Positions 11,735-22,225 of a stretch of 64,000 nt of DNA are shown piece by piece. A program made the translations under genes and the position numbers. The notes under the pieces are model-generated. The model saw only the letters and a list, made by a program, of their open reading frames with translations, had not been told where the DNA came from and searched no databases. The stretch is from Bathynomus jamesi (Eukaryota > Arthropoda > Malacostraca > Isopoda > Cirolanidae): positions 186,001-250,000 of the forward strand of contig JAJOZX010006139.1 of the NCBI GenBank assembly GCA_023014485.1, given 5' to 3'. Positions within the stretch are counted from its first letter, which is position 1, and the number at the start of each line of letters is the position of its first letter.

Positions 11735-13516
11735 AGGTCTGAAAGTGATTATACCAATAGGGTTACAATGACAAATATATATGCTGTTCAGAAGGGAAAT
11801 ACTTTTAAGCCTACTAATTTGGGAGAAATTCAAACTTTGATTGGATTACATATAGCGGTTGGGTGTTTGAAATATTCTCAGCTACGCATGTATTGGGAGA
11901 GTTCAATAGGAATCAACCTTTTTGTAGAGAATATGTCTAGGGAAAGATTTCTGTCATTGCGTAACAACCTTCATTTAGTAAACATCTTGGATAAACCAGT
12001 AGATTGTAAAGATAAAATGTATAAAGTTAGACCTATTTATGAAGCTGTACGTAAACGTTGTTTGGAATTAGAAGTTGAACAAAATATATATATGTTGATG
12101 AGCAGATGGTTCCATATAAAGGCAGAATTCCTATGCGACAGTACATGAGAGGAAAGCCAAATCCCTGGGGTTTGAAGCTTTTCATGCTATGTGGTAAAAG
12201 TGGAATGCTGTACGGCTTTCTTATTTATCAAGGGAATGAAACAGAAATAAAGACAATGTATTTGAAATTTGGATTGGGTGCATCTGTAGTTCTACATCTC
12301 ACAGATAGAATAAGTGCTGGACATCATTTCCTGTACTTCGATAATTTCTTTTCATCATTCAACCTCTTCGAAGTTCTCAAACAGAAAGGAATCAGTGCTG
12401 CAGGAACTATAAGAGTGAACAGATTTGGAAATCTGCAGCTGATGTCTGACAGTGCACTTTCAAAGGCAGGGAGAGGGGCTTCTGATGAAGTAGTAAGTAA
12501 ATGTGGTAATATTGTTCTAGTAAAATGGTCTGATAACAAATCTGTAGTTTTAGCATCTAATTTTGTAGGCGTTGGACAAAAAGATGAAACTGAATTGGGA
12601 CAAAAAGAAAAAAGAGTACATCAAGATTGAGCGGCCGGAAATAGTAAAGTTTTACAATACCTCAATGGGGGGAGTTGACTTATTCGATCAATGTATCAGT
12701 TACTATAGGATATGGATTAAATCTAAAAAGTGGACATTGAGACTGATATTCCATGCAATAGACACAGCCGTGGTGAATAGCTGGCTAGAATACCGGAAAG
12801 ATTGTGAAAGGTTTGGGATCCTGAAAAAAAATACTCTGGACCTCTTACACTTCAGATTGAGGCTTGCAAAAGATATAATCTATGTGGGAAAACCGAGAAA
12901 AGCCAATAACAAGAGAGGAAGACCATCAAATGTTGAAACAGTTATAAATGCCAACCCTGGAAAGAGGGCAAGAAAAGAAAGGCGGCCAGAACCAGAAATT
13001 CAGTTGGATATGGTTGACCATATGCCAGAATATGATGAGCCCAAAGAAGCGACCAGATGCAAAGCCTTAGGTTGCAAAGGCAAAACACATGTTTTCTGTA
13101 CTAAATGTCAAGTTCATTTGTGCTTTGTGAAAGGCAGAAATTGTTTCAAAGAATATCACTGTGTCATCAAAGGGAACTAAAATTGTTGAACACTATATAT
13201 ATATATATATGGTGGGCCAAAAGTAAGGGGACAGTTTATGTATTATATTTATTATGTGTCGCAATGACATTTACATTATAATTGTTTTATTTTTGCATTT
13301 GTTAAAAAAGTACAATCCAATAGAATTATATGTTGAAATATTTTTGCAACCGTTGAAGAGGGATGTCCATCTCAATGGACATCAAAAATTACCCATAATG
13401 AATAAAATAAATTCGAATTTTTTGGTTTTATATCCTTAAGGGATGTCTTTATAACAAATCCTCAACAGGATTTTTTTTTTCTTTCATAAAACAAAAAATC
13501 AGGTCTGAAAGGGTTA
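11735..13516 (+). mobile_element. piggyBac element, 5'-truncated second copy (right arm)
   Basis: Begins inside the transposase gene directly after the TIR of the left copy. The join sits at GAAAG, which is shared by the TIR (CTGAAAGGG) and the gene (GGAAAGTGATTAT), a microhomology. It runs to an intact 3' TIR at 13516 and TTAA. A TATATA microsatellite lies at 13193-13210. Confidence 0.87.
11740..13180 (+). pseudogene. piggyBac transposase, truncated second copy
   Basis: Nearly identical to the minus-strand copy from its SDYANMVTMT segment onward. It lacks exons 1-2 and the start of exon 3. Two shifts are visible: the AT-run expansion at about 12083 shared with the other copy, and a private 2-bp loss at about 12590 (the stretch encoding DETEHWDKKKK in the left copy). 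The final ORF 12572-13180 retains MGGVDLFDQ and the Cys-rich C-terminus. There are only a few substitutions between copies (for example NPQ/NLQ, GKLRK/GKPRK, CVNKGN/CVIKGN), so the duplication is recent. Confidence 0.87.
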
Positions 13517-13602
13517 AAAGAATTTTTTCAATGTATTGTAGTGAATATACTCTATGTTTTACATTTAATTTTGAGGTATTATTTTCAATAAAGTGCTCAA
13601 AG

Positions 13603-14034
13603 TACAGCCACAGCTGCCTTTGCATTCTTTTAAAACTCCAGACATGTCTGAAGTGACCCCATACATGTCTGGGCAAGCTCTAGGGCAGGGGTTCTTAACC
13701 TTTCTAGGCTACGATTCAAATTCTGGTCTTGGGGCTACCTCAGCGACCAATACCTTCAAACAGTCACTCATAACAGATAATAAAATAAATAATAATGGTA
13801 AAATGATTAGGGATAACATAAATAAATGGTAAATGACAATTTCCAAGTTTGGGTCATGACCCAGAGGTTGAGAACCCCTGCTCTAGGGTGACTCAGTGGC
13901 TGTTTACAGGCAATTGTAATGACTGTCTGAAGCACCCCCAGGTCAGGGATGACTTCAGACACCTGTAAATGTTTATTTTCCAGAAAAATATGAACTTATA
14001 AACATCATTGTTGTTGAAGGGTTTTGATATAGTC
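13603..14034. other. Unassigned spacer around the MITE
   Basis: Contains short inverted words (CAGACATGTCTG, GTCTGAAG/CTTCAGAC, AGCCAC/GTGGCT) suggesting the remains of another non-autonomous element, but no TIR or target duplication that I can pair. No coding. Confidence 0.35.
13686..13880. mobile_element. hAT-type MITE (195 bp)
   Basis: TIRs CAGGGGTTCTTAACCT and AGGTTGAGAACCCCTG, with a perfect 8-bp target duplication CTCTAGGG at 13678-13685 and 13881-13888. Non-coding. Confidence 0.92.
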
Positions 14035-14487
14035 TAGGATCTGGCCCAAAGTTCGTATAAATTTCTGGGTGCAGAGGTTTTGACGACTGATCTAGACTAA
14101 TTTTGGGGCGGAGACAAATTTTTCTATGGCATCGCGAAAGTGGTCAAAATGGCAAAAAAATGGCAAAATTTTATCAGTTTTTCGTATTTTTGTCATATTC
14201 TTGAGTTGAAAAATTTTTTAAGGGCAATTTTTTATTTGAGAATCTGTTTTTGTAACATACTGCTGCCTGAACCAAGAAAACTGACAAAAATATCAAAAAA
14301 TAACAGCAAAAATAGTAAAAAATTAAGTAAATATTGTCAAAAAATTGCAAAAATGAAATTTTTGGCTATTTTGGTGCATAAACTAGCTCTAACCAATCAT
14401 ATCGAACTAAATAGTCAAGAAATTAGATATTAATAGCTCTGCAAAAATTTATTAAAACAAAGTATGCACAAATGTCTAAATTTCTGG
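14035..14487 (+). repeat. Left long TIR of element D
   Basis: About 450 bp, AT-rich with many AAAATGGC/GCCATTTT words. Its inverse is at 20339-20808. Confidence 0.85.
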
Positions 14488-14883
14488 TATAAATCAATAA
14501 AATTGTAAAATACTTGAAAAAATAGCCAAAATATAAAAAATAGTACTAATTTTATGTTATTCTTATTAGGCTTGCTTGTTATAAAATGCTTGAACTTCTT
14601 ATAGAATCGATCTATTTGATTTCTTTAGAGTAACTAAGTCATATTTATTGTGTTTCAGGTTTAGTATTGGTAGTAGCTACAAATTGAGGATCCCTGTATT
14701 CATTATGTGATTCGACAGATGATAGATCATGGTAAGTAATAATCGAATTGAATATGTGAAACAAATATAAAGACCAATGTGTTACAAATGAATTTTTATA
14801 TGTATAGAATAGAACCAGCATATTATAATTGCAATTGCAAGAAGTCTTAGTATATTTTATTTTTTCAGGATGTATGTCAACTT

Positions 14884-16467
14884 ATGCCAGGAAAGAAGCA
14901 TAGCTCAAGCCTTGGTAAATGTATCTTGTGCCAGAAGAACAAAAGCCCAAGTGGAGAGAAATATTTGAGCAGCAGAGAACATGGAATAAAAAATTTGCTT
15001 CAGTTGGCTTCTGCGTACCTAAATGATGACAGAAGCAAGCGTTTGAAAGCTCTTACTGAGAGTCAGACTCCTTATATCCAGTATCACAGCACTTCGTGCT
15101 ATGCAACATATAAAAAGTTCGTTGAACGTAGCCAGAAGTCTAAAAATGCTGAATCTGAACCCTTCAGTTCCTCCTTAGGGGAAGCATTAACTCCTCCAGA
15201 AAATAGTTCAAGCAAAAGGATTAAAACACAGCATATCAAGGATATGAAAGTGTGTGTATTTTGTGGTTCAGTTTGAGTCAAATTGAAAAGTGGAAACATT
15301 GACCATGATTTGTTTTGGATATGTACTCCAGGTCGTGGCCAAAAGTTATTGAGTTATGCTCACTTGTTCCAGATGGTTTATTCTGTCCAGATTGAGTGTG
15401 TAAGAATTGTTGAAACTTTGCAGAAATCATCTGTAGAAAACATTGCTAAGGACCTAAGGAAAGAGTTAAAAACTTACAGTTTTGGTTTACGCTCTAGCTA
15501 TTGTGATCCAAACGATCTTGATCTAGCCTTAAAACACTTCCAAAATGAACGTCCTCCAATATGGATGGAATTTCTTCAGCATTTGTTTTCTACCAGGAAT
15601 GTATCAGATAGCAACAATCAGTTGATGCTGAAGTGTGACACTATCTTCCAGATGTTGTTTTACATCCTTCATAATGGTTTGGAGCCCACCCCATTGCATG
15701 TCGGATTTGCTCAAACTATACATAACCTGTCACAGTCTAAAGATCTTATTGAAATTGCAAACAAACGGAGCATTTGTGTAGGATATCAAGAAGTTCGCAA
15801 AATAAATTTTGCGCTAGCAAAATGTACAATATCTTTATGTGGTTCACATAGAGTTCCAGTTCCTCCAGTATTTGATCAAAACCATCAAATTCAAGCAGCA
15901 ATGGATAATTTTGACACCTTGGAAAATACCTTGTCTGGAATTGGTTTGACACACGATACAGTGCTAGTTTTATTCCAAAATGCTCCATTAAGCTCTGCAC
16001 CAACACAACAGCATACTAATAAGATCAGTGAAGCTCCAGAGTCAACCCTCCGGCTTGGCAAGTTACAAAGCGTTCTTCCTTGCCAAGAAATTATCTCGAT
16101 TGAACCAAGACATGAATGAGGTACAATAAGTCAAGATTTCCAAGTCTCTGAATACAAGGCAAATGATCATTTACTAGAGACTGTTAATCTCGACCATTTC
16201 CTCTAGTTTGTGATGCGATACAAACATAGAACAACCACAATACAGGGCTCTTCAACTAACTCAAATACTGATAATGATGACTTTGTTCCAAGCTTTGTTG
16301 CCATCAAAAGCCCTTTTGTAGGAGATAGCTTGAAGCCTACAACTATTGCATTCACTCCCATACTGCCATACAAAGCAACTGAATTTGATACCATTTTTAC
16401 AATAATGATTAACTTTCAGGACGTGCTTAAGCAGCAGAATAAGCCATACGGTGCACTGTGGTGTGAT
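14884..16467 (+). pseudogene. Unnamed Cys-rich transposon protein, candidate transposase of element D
   Basis: One frame reads from the ATG at 14884 to the hAT insertion at 16467 with three stops (15274, 16117, 16204) and no frameshift. Visible parts are an N-terminal Cys cluster (CILCQK, later YHSTSCY), a second Cys pair (CVFCG) before FWICTPGRGQKLL, then a helical middle with NERPPIWMEF and IANKRSICVGY. A conserved-looking AMDNFDTLENT...HDTVLVLFQN block follows, and finally WCDQG at the hAT junction, continued as CDEGVYAIA at about 20172. I have seen this architecture in many invertebrate genomes but know no accepted name. Asp-rich blocks (DNFD, CDEG) could be RNase-H catalytic residues; that is inference. 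The C-terminal half is missing. Confidence 0.65.
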
Positions 16468-16572
16468 CAGGGTTTCGGAGTCGGTGGAGCCAGTGAATTT
16501 TGCTTACCTGGAGCCGGAGCCGGAGCCAGAAACCTTGAAAATACGGCTCCATGGTCTGGCTCCGGGCGATAT
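16468..16572 (+). repeat. Subterminal GAGCCG hexamer repeats, left end of hAT
   Basis: Tandem GGAGCC/GGCTCC units around 16507-16565, in both orientations. Likely binding sites for the element's transposase (inference). Confidence 0.75.
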
Positions 16573-16997
16573 ATTGCTACCTAAATTGTTATTTGTTAAA
16601 TATAGGTTTAGTTGCAAATTATAATTCTTGTAATATATTACGAAAAATGGTACCATAGGATTCTTGGATTTTATGGAGGTGTGGGAGTTGCAGGAATAAT
16701 CTGCAAATTTCCATTTTTTAACCATTAAATATTTGGGAAGATTTGTCTTAACAACACTTAATTATATAGGTAAAAATTTTTATGGCGGTGGAGACCTTAG
16801 GTAGGTAGGTACTAACTATTTATCTAAGTAGGTAACTACCTAGATACATACCTAGTAAGGTTGGTCCTTCTGACTTGGATTTAACTATTTTTATTTTTAG
16901 GTCAATTATCTTGTATTGCTAAATTTCTTTTTTTTCAGATTCTTTGTAATTTGTACTTGATTCTTTAATTATAATTATCAGTCTATGACACTTCATA

Positions 16998-19015
16998 ATG
17001 GATAGAGATTCAATAAAGAAGTCTGATATATTCAAGTATTTTACTGAAAGTTCAAATAAGAAACACTATGTTTGTATTTGTGAAGTTTCTGATGCTTCGG
17101 GAAATATTTCAACATGTGGAACTAAAATTACCAAGCCTCAAAGCAAAAAGCCTGATGTCTCCTCAAGAGCATATAATTTGAAAAGACACTTGAGTCGATT
17201 ACATCCTGAAATATCAAAAATGATGGAAGAAAAGAAGCAAATGCTTGAGCTTTCAAGACCCAGTACTTCTGCCAGTTCAAAAACTAAAGCAAACCAGCAA
17301 AACATTACTAAATTTTTGATGTCTCAAAAAGTCACTATCTCAATGACTACAGATAATTTTAAAAATAGCATAATTGAGTTAGTTGTTAAAGATTCTATGC
17401 CTCTATCTATGTTTGAAAAGCCAGCTATGCGCAGTCTACTAGAAGAAATGGCTCAGAAATTCAAGATTAGTTTAGATAAACAATATCCGTCATTTAGTGA
17501 TAGAAAAATCAAAAGAAGAAAAATTTGCTCTCAAAGAGCAATTAAAAGAGCGCTTCATATATTTAAAAGTTGATGGTTGCACACGAATACGGACACATTT
17601 TTGCCATCAATGTCCGATTTATTGATGATGATAATAAAATCCTCACCCGCACTATAGCAGTAAAAGATACACATGCTCAGCAAACTAGTGACTACCTGCA
17701 TGATCTAATTATGAGAACTCTGGAAGAGTACGGCATACCGAAAGAATTTGTGCTCTGCATTGTCAGTGATAATGCATCAAATATGATTAAAACTGTTGAG
17801 AAGTTGAATGATAATCAAGAGGCAACTTCAGAAGATGATATACAAACATTTGGTGAACATGATGATGATTCAACAGACACTCAGGAAGTGGCATCTTGTG
17901 TAGAAGAAATTGACAGTATTGTATCTGAAATTTCACACTTCTCCAGAATCAACCACATGCGTTGTGGTGCACATACCTTGCAACTTGCTATTTGCGATGG
18001 ATTGAGAGATAAACATGCTACCTCTCTCATAGGTAAGTTGAGACAGGTTGTAGTAGCAGCAAGAAACCCAAAAGTGGAAGAAATAATTAAAAGATGTGCA
18101 GGCAAGGTTGCTATTTTAGATCAACCTACTCGATGGGGCAGCACTTATTTAATGATAGAGCGCTTATTAGAATTAAAACCTGTACTCTTGGACATGGCAA
18201 ATTCAAATGTGAATCTTTCAGAAATAATGTGGGAACAAGCAAGAAGATTGGAAAGAGTACTGTACCAGCCATATATAGTAACAAAAAAAATTCAAAGTGA
18301 AGATTTGACTCCCGGTCAATTTTTGAAAGAGTGGAAATCTTTGATGTATTTTCTTTCCAAGATAGAAGGCACCATAGCTGATGACATTAAAAGTTCCATG
18401 GAAAGGAGAGAAAATATTTTACTTGATAATGAAGTATTGCTTGCTGCTGTTTATATAGATCCTAGATATAGATGCTTATTAACATCTGAACAGGTAGTTA
18501 AAGCCAAGGATGCCCTATGCAATATAGCAATCAGAATGAAAAGTAACCTAGACCTTTCAAATAAAGTGTCTCTATTAAGAGAGGAATGTGGAACCGAGAT
18601 TATTGCATCATCATCAAATTCATCATCTCCTTCCACCACTTCTAATGTCAGCGAGTTTGATTTTGAAAAAATTATTGATATTCAACATGGTAAGAAATCA
18701 AAACATTCTCATTTAGAAAGTGAACTAATACCACCTCTCAGTCCAATGTGTACCCTCAAATTGCAAGTTGAGGAATCTTTTCCTGAGATTGAAAAATTTG
18801 ACCGTTCGTCAAAACTGTCTTTTGAACAAGTAATAGAAAGGTATCCTAAAGTTATAAGAGATGTTGCAAATCTTCTAGTAGCTATGCCTTCAACACAAGT
18901 CAGTGTTGAATGGCTATTTTCAGCACTGAAAATTTTAAAATCTGATTTAAGGGCACGTATGAAAGAAGATATTGTTGAGGCTATGTTATTTTTAAGAACA
19001 AATATTTATAAGTAA
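16998..19015 (+). pseudogene. hAT transposase, nearly intact
   Basis: Family role: hAT DDE transposase giving 8-bp duplications, with an N-terminal BED zinc finger and a C-terminal dimerisation domain. The start at 16998 gives FKYFTESSNKKHYVCIC...NLKRHLSRLH, a BED finger (C-C-H-H). Near 17545-17600 two closely spaced shifts move the frame across YLKVDGCTRIRTH (first Asp). The 481-residue second part contains SDNASNMI (second Asp), HMRCGAHTLQLAI (the C-H pair), RWGSTYLM and the C-terminal Glu in STQVSVEWLFSALKIL followed by DLRARM...AMLFLRTN. SVEW replaces the usual SVER. Only the two shifts spoil it, so it is young. Confidence 0.88.
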
Positions 19016-19450
19016 ACTTAGATAAATAATTTTAATTCATAATTTTTTTTATGGAAACAGATTTACAAGGAGAATATCTTGATTTTATGTTTAAAAATTA
19101 GTTTCCTACCTTAGCTACATTAGTAAAAATTTCTGCAAAAGTTATTATTTTGCTTTCATTTTTTAATACAAGGTGTATTATGATTTATGATACTGTAAAT
19201 GTATCATTGAATTTGCAAACTTTTTAATTTTTTAATATGTAGTTTGAACTTTAAAGATAAAGTCTGATTTAAGGTTACACTTAAAAAAAATATAATTGAG
19301 GCCATCTTGTTTTCAAAAAAAAAATTATAAATAAACTTAGTAATTTTCATTTTCAATTATTTTAAGGAAACAGATTTACAAGAAGAATATCTTGATTTTA
19401 TGTTTAAAATTAGTTTGATTATACCTTAGCTAGAATAAAAAAAAATTTGC
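18935..19450 (+). repeat. Diverged tandem duplication of the hAT gene's 3' end
   Basis: The last coding stretch plus 3' UTR (about 18935-19110) recurs at about 19258-19435. Shared words are AAAATCTGATTTAAGG, GTTGAGGC(T/C)AT, GGAAACAGATTTACAAG and AATATCTTGATTTTATG. The second copy is non-coding. Confidence 0.7.
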
Positions 19451-20067
19451 ATTAGTTTTCATTTGTTAATCCAAGGAGTAGTATTGATTTTATAAGCGTA
19501 GGGTAAATGATTTTGTAAATTTTCTTTTATAATATGTATTAGTAGTTTGAACTTTTGACTTTTAGTTGAATTGCTTTTGTTAATTAAATTACAAAACTTT
19601 TTGACTAAAAGAAAATCTCTTTTTAAGTAAATAATATAACCTATTAAAAATTTAAAAACTGAATTTTTGAAATATTCAGCTCTTTTTCAAGCCAAGTTGG
19701 CTTTCATGAAGCTTTCAAGTTTCAACACTTAAAAAAAGATGCATATATTATCTCAGAAAGTTTGATTGTTACTATTTTCCATACGAGAATTCTTAAGTTT
19801 GAACTTTGAACTAATTAGGAGGCAAGTTTCTCTAATTTATATAAGCTACCATTGTTAATAAATATTTAATATCATTTAGTTTCATCATTTTCCTTTAGTT
19901 ATTTAAATAACTTCATTCTATCATTATATTGCCTAATTTAAAATCATAAGAAATTTAAATTTTGAGTATTAAAGTGATTTAATAATAAAATATTTTTGTG
20001 CAATATTTTAAATTGGACAATTAGTTATATAAATCTAGATATTTATTTTATAATTAACAGAATTTAC
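19451..20067. other. AT-rich 3' interior of the hAT
   Basis: Very AT-rich, no ORF, no further repeat I can support. Confidence 0.6.
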
Positions 20068-20168
20068 TATAAAAGAGCCGGAGCCAGAGCCAGAGCCAGA
20101 CTGTAAAAAATTTCTGCTCCGGAGCCGGAGTCGGAGCCAGAAGTTTTTTTACCGGCTCCGAAACCCTG
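20068..20168 (-). repeat. Subterminal GAGCCG hexamer repeats, right end of hAT
   Basis: GAGCCGGAGCCAGAGCCAGA and related arrays mirroring the left end, between the AT-rich 3' region and the TIR. Confidence 0.75.
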
Positions 20169-20338
20169 GGTGTGATGAAGGAGTTTATGCTATTGCAAGA
20201 TTTTCAGTCAACTTCATCATCAGAAATAATACATGATCTTATCTCACAGTCTTTTACAACATGCAAACCTAAGAGTTTTATAAAATTAGCACTATTTTTT
20301 CAAATATTCTACAACCATTTTTAATCATTGTAACCCAA

Positions 20339-20808
20339 AATTTAGACATTTGTACATGTTTTTGTGTTAGGAAATTTTAGTAGAGCTATTAATATCTAAT
20401 TTCTTGACTATTTAGTTCGATAAGATTGGTTAGAGCTAGTTTATGTACCAAAATAGCCAAAGATTTCATTTTTGCGATTTTTTGACAATATTTACTTCAT
20501 TTTTTACTATTTTTGCTGTTATTTTTTTACATTTTTGTCAGTTTTCTTGGTTCAGGCAGCAGTATGTTACAAACACAGATTATCAAACAAACAATTGCCC
20601 TTAAAAAATTTCAACTCAAGAATATGACAAAAATATGAAAAACTGATAAAATTTGCCATTTTTGCCAATTTTTTGCCATTTTGACCACTTTCGCACCATT
20701 TGGTGTGATGGCATAGAAAAATTTGGATTCTACACCCCAAAATTAGTCTAGATCAGTCGTCAAAACCTCTGCACCCAGAAATTTATATGAACTCTAGGCC
20801 AGATCCTG
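20339..20808 (-). repeat. Right long TIR of element D
   Basis: Reverse complement of 14035-14487 with scattered substitutions and small indels. Shared landmarks include CAGAGGTTTTGACGACTGAT and TTTCTGGGTGCAG. Confidence 0.85.
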
Positions 20809-20844
20809 TATTAATAGGCCATTGGCCCACATAGCTATAAGATA

Positions 20845-21540
20845 CAGGCATACCCCAATTTATAAAGCTCCAGTTTATGAAAATTTGGTTATAAAAAAAA
20901 ATTTCTGTACCAACCCTCATTTTACAGAGCTTTCCCTGCAGTTATGAAATATTTTTTGAAAAAATTTTGAAAGTGAGTAGATGTTTGTTGAAGTTGATAT
21001 TAACACATCACTTTTCATGTAAAAATACAAGTACCGTATATTACACATTTAATCACAGTTTAATTTCTTGCAAAATATGTCTGTTTTTCATATTGTGTGC
21101 ACTGTGTGGAGATTTTGCTGATGTTTATCTCATACGGCATCTTTTGTAGCATTTGACATGTTTGTGCCTCATGTTTCAAACATGTGGATACCTTACTCCA
21201 TTATGTTTCTTTGCCGTAGAACCAGAAAAACAGTGAAGATGACTGGCAAACTTGTGCTTAAAGGTGGAAGTGCTAGTGCAGTGTCTAAGAAAGCAAGAAA
21301 AGCTATTTCTCTGCAGATAAAACTGGAAATTCTGCAGAGATTTTACAATTTATACACATGTTCTACTTAAAATATATAATTTTATGTAACTATCATGTTA
21401 TTTTATTACATTATGGGTGAGATTGGGGGGAGGGGGGGCTGGAACGTACCTCGGCTTTTATAATGAGTCAATGGGAAAATCCTTCCTGATATACAAAAGT
21501 TTTTCAGGAATCTACCCTTTCGTAAATCAGGGTATTTGTG
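20845..21540 (+). mobile_element. pogo/Tigger-like deletion derivative
   Basis: Left end CAGGCATACCCCAATTTATA with TA before it (20843-20844). The right end, reverse complemented, reads CACAAATACCCTGATTTACG with TA at 21541-21542. It carries the N-terminal piece of a CENP-B-like transposase only. Confidence 0.65.
21239..21370 (+). pseudogene. Tigger transposase N-terminal HTH fragment
   Basis: The segment SKKARKAISLQIKLEILQRF matches the start of the CENP-B-type N-terminal HTH seen in pogo/Tigger transposases, which binds the element's ends. The protein stops 11 codons later. The remaining HTH and the DDE domain are absent, and the element's right end follows within 170 bp, so this is an internal deletion product. 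The ORF upstream of the Met at about 21239 is not convincing as coding. Confidence 0.6.
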
Positions 21541-21657
21541 TACTTAATATTTGCTTTTGGCTTTATATCTTTAATGGTACATTTGCTTTTGGCTTTATAT
21601 CTTTAATGGTAACTTTAAAAAATCATCAAAACTGTCTGGTCACTCTAGTTTATGGTA

Positions 21658-22041
21658 CTGTATCGTACCCCTGGGAAAAAAAATTGTGATGCAATGGAAT
21701 TCAGCTTCTAATGGACTGCCATTCCCCCCAATTAGTCCATTAGAATGAGGTTTTTATATTCAGTCACTAAATACACTACTGTACCATACATTTACTGTCA
21801 CTTATATTTCTGGCACAAAAATAGTGAATTCACCAAGATGCTGTGGGTACCTATGAGAGATATGGGAGAACTAACCAAGCAGATGCCACATGGCTTGAGT
21901 GCACAGACTGGGACTGGACAGTTTTCTGGATATATTGGACAGTAGTCCAACATATATATAAAAAAGTTCTATAAAGAGTTTAGTGTCTGATAAAAGCAAA
22001 GTTCAATAAATGTGAGTCCAATATATCAGGGGTTCACTGTA
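21658..22041. mobile_element. Possible pogo-like MITE
   Basis: The right border reads GGGGTTCACTGTA, i.e. inverse CAGTGAACCCCTGATATATT, a common pogo-type terminus. The left border TACCCCTGGG near 21666 is only a loose partner. Non-coding. Confidence 0.35.
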
Positions 22042-22225
22042 CTTAGCTTTTTACTATTAGCAAAGTACTTACAGTCAATCCCCAATATCCATTGTTAATT
22101 GGTTCCTTGAATACAGAATGGATAAAAAAAAGATGGATAATGAATAGATTTCCCATAGACCTAATGTGATAAATGAGGGTTATGCTCCCAGGTTCCCAGG
22201 TCTTAAGTATAAAGTGCCTTTAATA

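Larger units (their letters stand above)
8972..13516. repeat. Large palindrome from two head-to-head piggyBac copies
   Basis: The left arm 8972-10740 is the near-identical reverse complement of the right arm 11735-13516, about 1.77 kb per arm with a unique centre of about 1 kb (10741-11734). Both outer ends carry the same TIR reading inward from CCCTTTCAGACCTGATTTTT. The right border has TTAA at 13517-13520. The left border reads TTAAAA before CCC, so the target there has two extra bases. Confidence 0.9.
1739..13602 (+). mobile_element. Tc1-like transposon, host of a nested cluster
   Basis: The left end near 1739 (GTGGTATTCAAAAGTCTGCA) resembles Tc1-type terminal repeats. The transposase runs 2896-3795, then stops abruptly at the LINE inserted at 3796, and its last 40 or so codons reappear at 8839-8965. 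After the piggyBac palindrome the 3' flank resumes at about 13517 and fades near 13602. I could not find a matching right TIR, so the 3' end appears lost or diverged. Without its passengers the element would be about 2 kb, of which about 730 bp is a further MITE-like insertion. Confidence 0.75.
16468..20168 (+). mobile_element. hAT transposon with GGCTCC-rich ends
   Basis: TIRs CAGGGTTTCGGAG and CTCCGAAACCCTG. Perfect 8-bp duplication GGTGTGAT (16460-16467 and 20169-20176). Both ends contain tandem GAGCCGGAGCCAGAGCC-type hexamer arrays, unusual in this AT-rich setting and probably transposase-binding sites. Inserted in the gene of element D. 3.70 kb, a normal autonomous hAT length. Confidence 0.93.
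14035..20808. mobile_element. Element D: long-TIR DNA transposon with an unnamed gene
   Basis: Inverted arms 14035-14487 and 20339-20808 are about 85-90% alike by eye. Outer ends are TAGGATCTGGCC on the left and, in reverse complement, CAGGATCTGGCC on the right. The central gene (14884 onward) is of an unnamed family. No target duplication is clear to me: flanks GATATAGTC and TATTAATAG are only loosely alike. A 3.7-kb hAT sits inside it, so its own length would be about 3.07 kb. Confidence 0.75.

Noticed and set aside
8972..13516. A giant inverted-repeat virus-like or Polinton element
   Set aside because: The arms are piggyBac gene copies; no polymerase, integrase or capsid gene is present.
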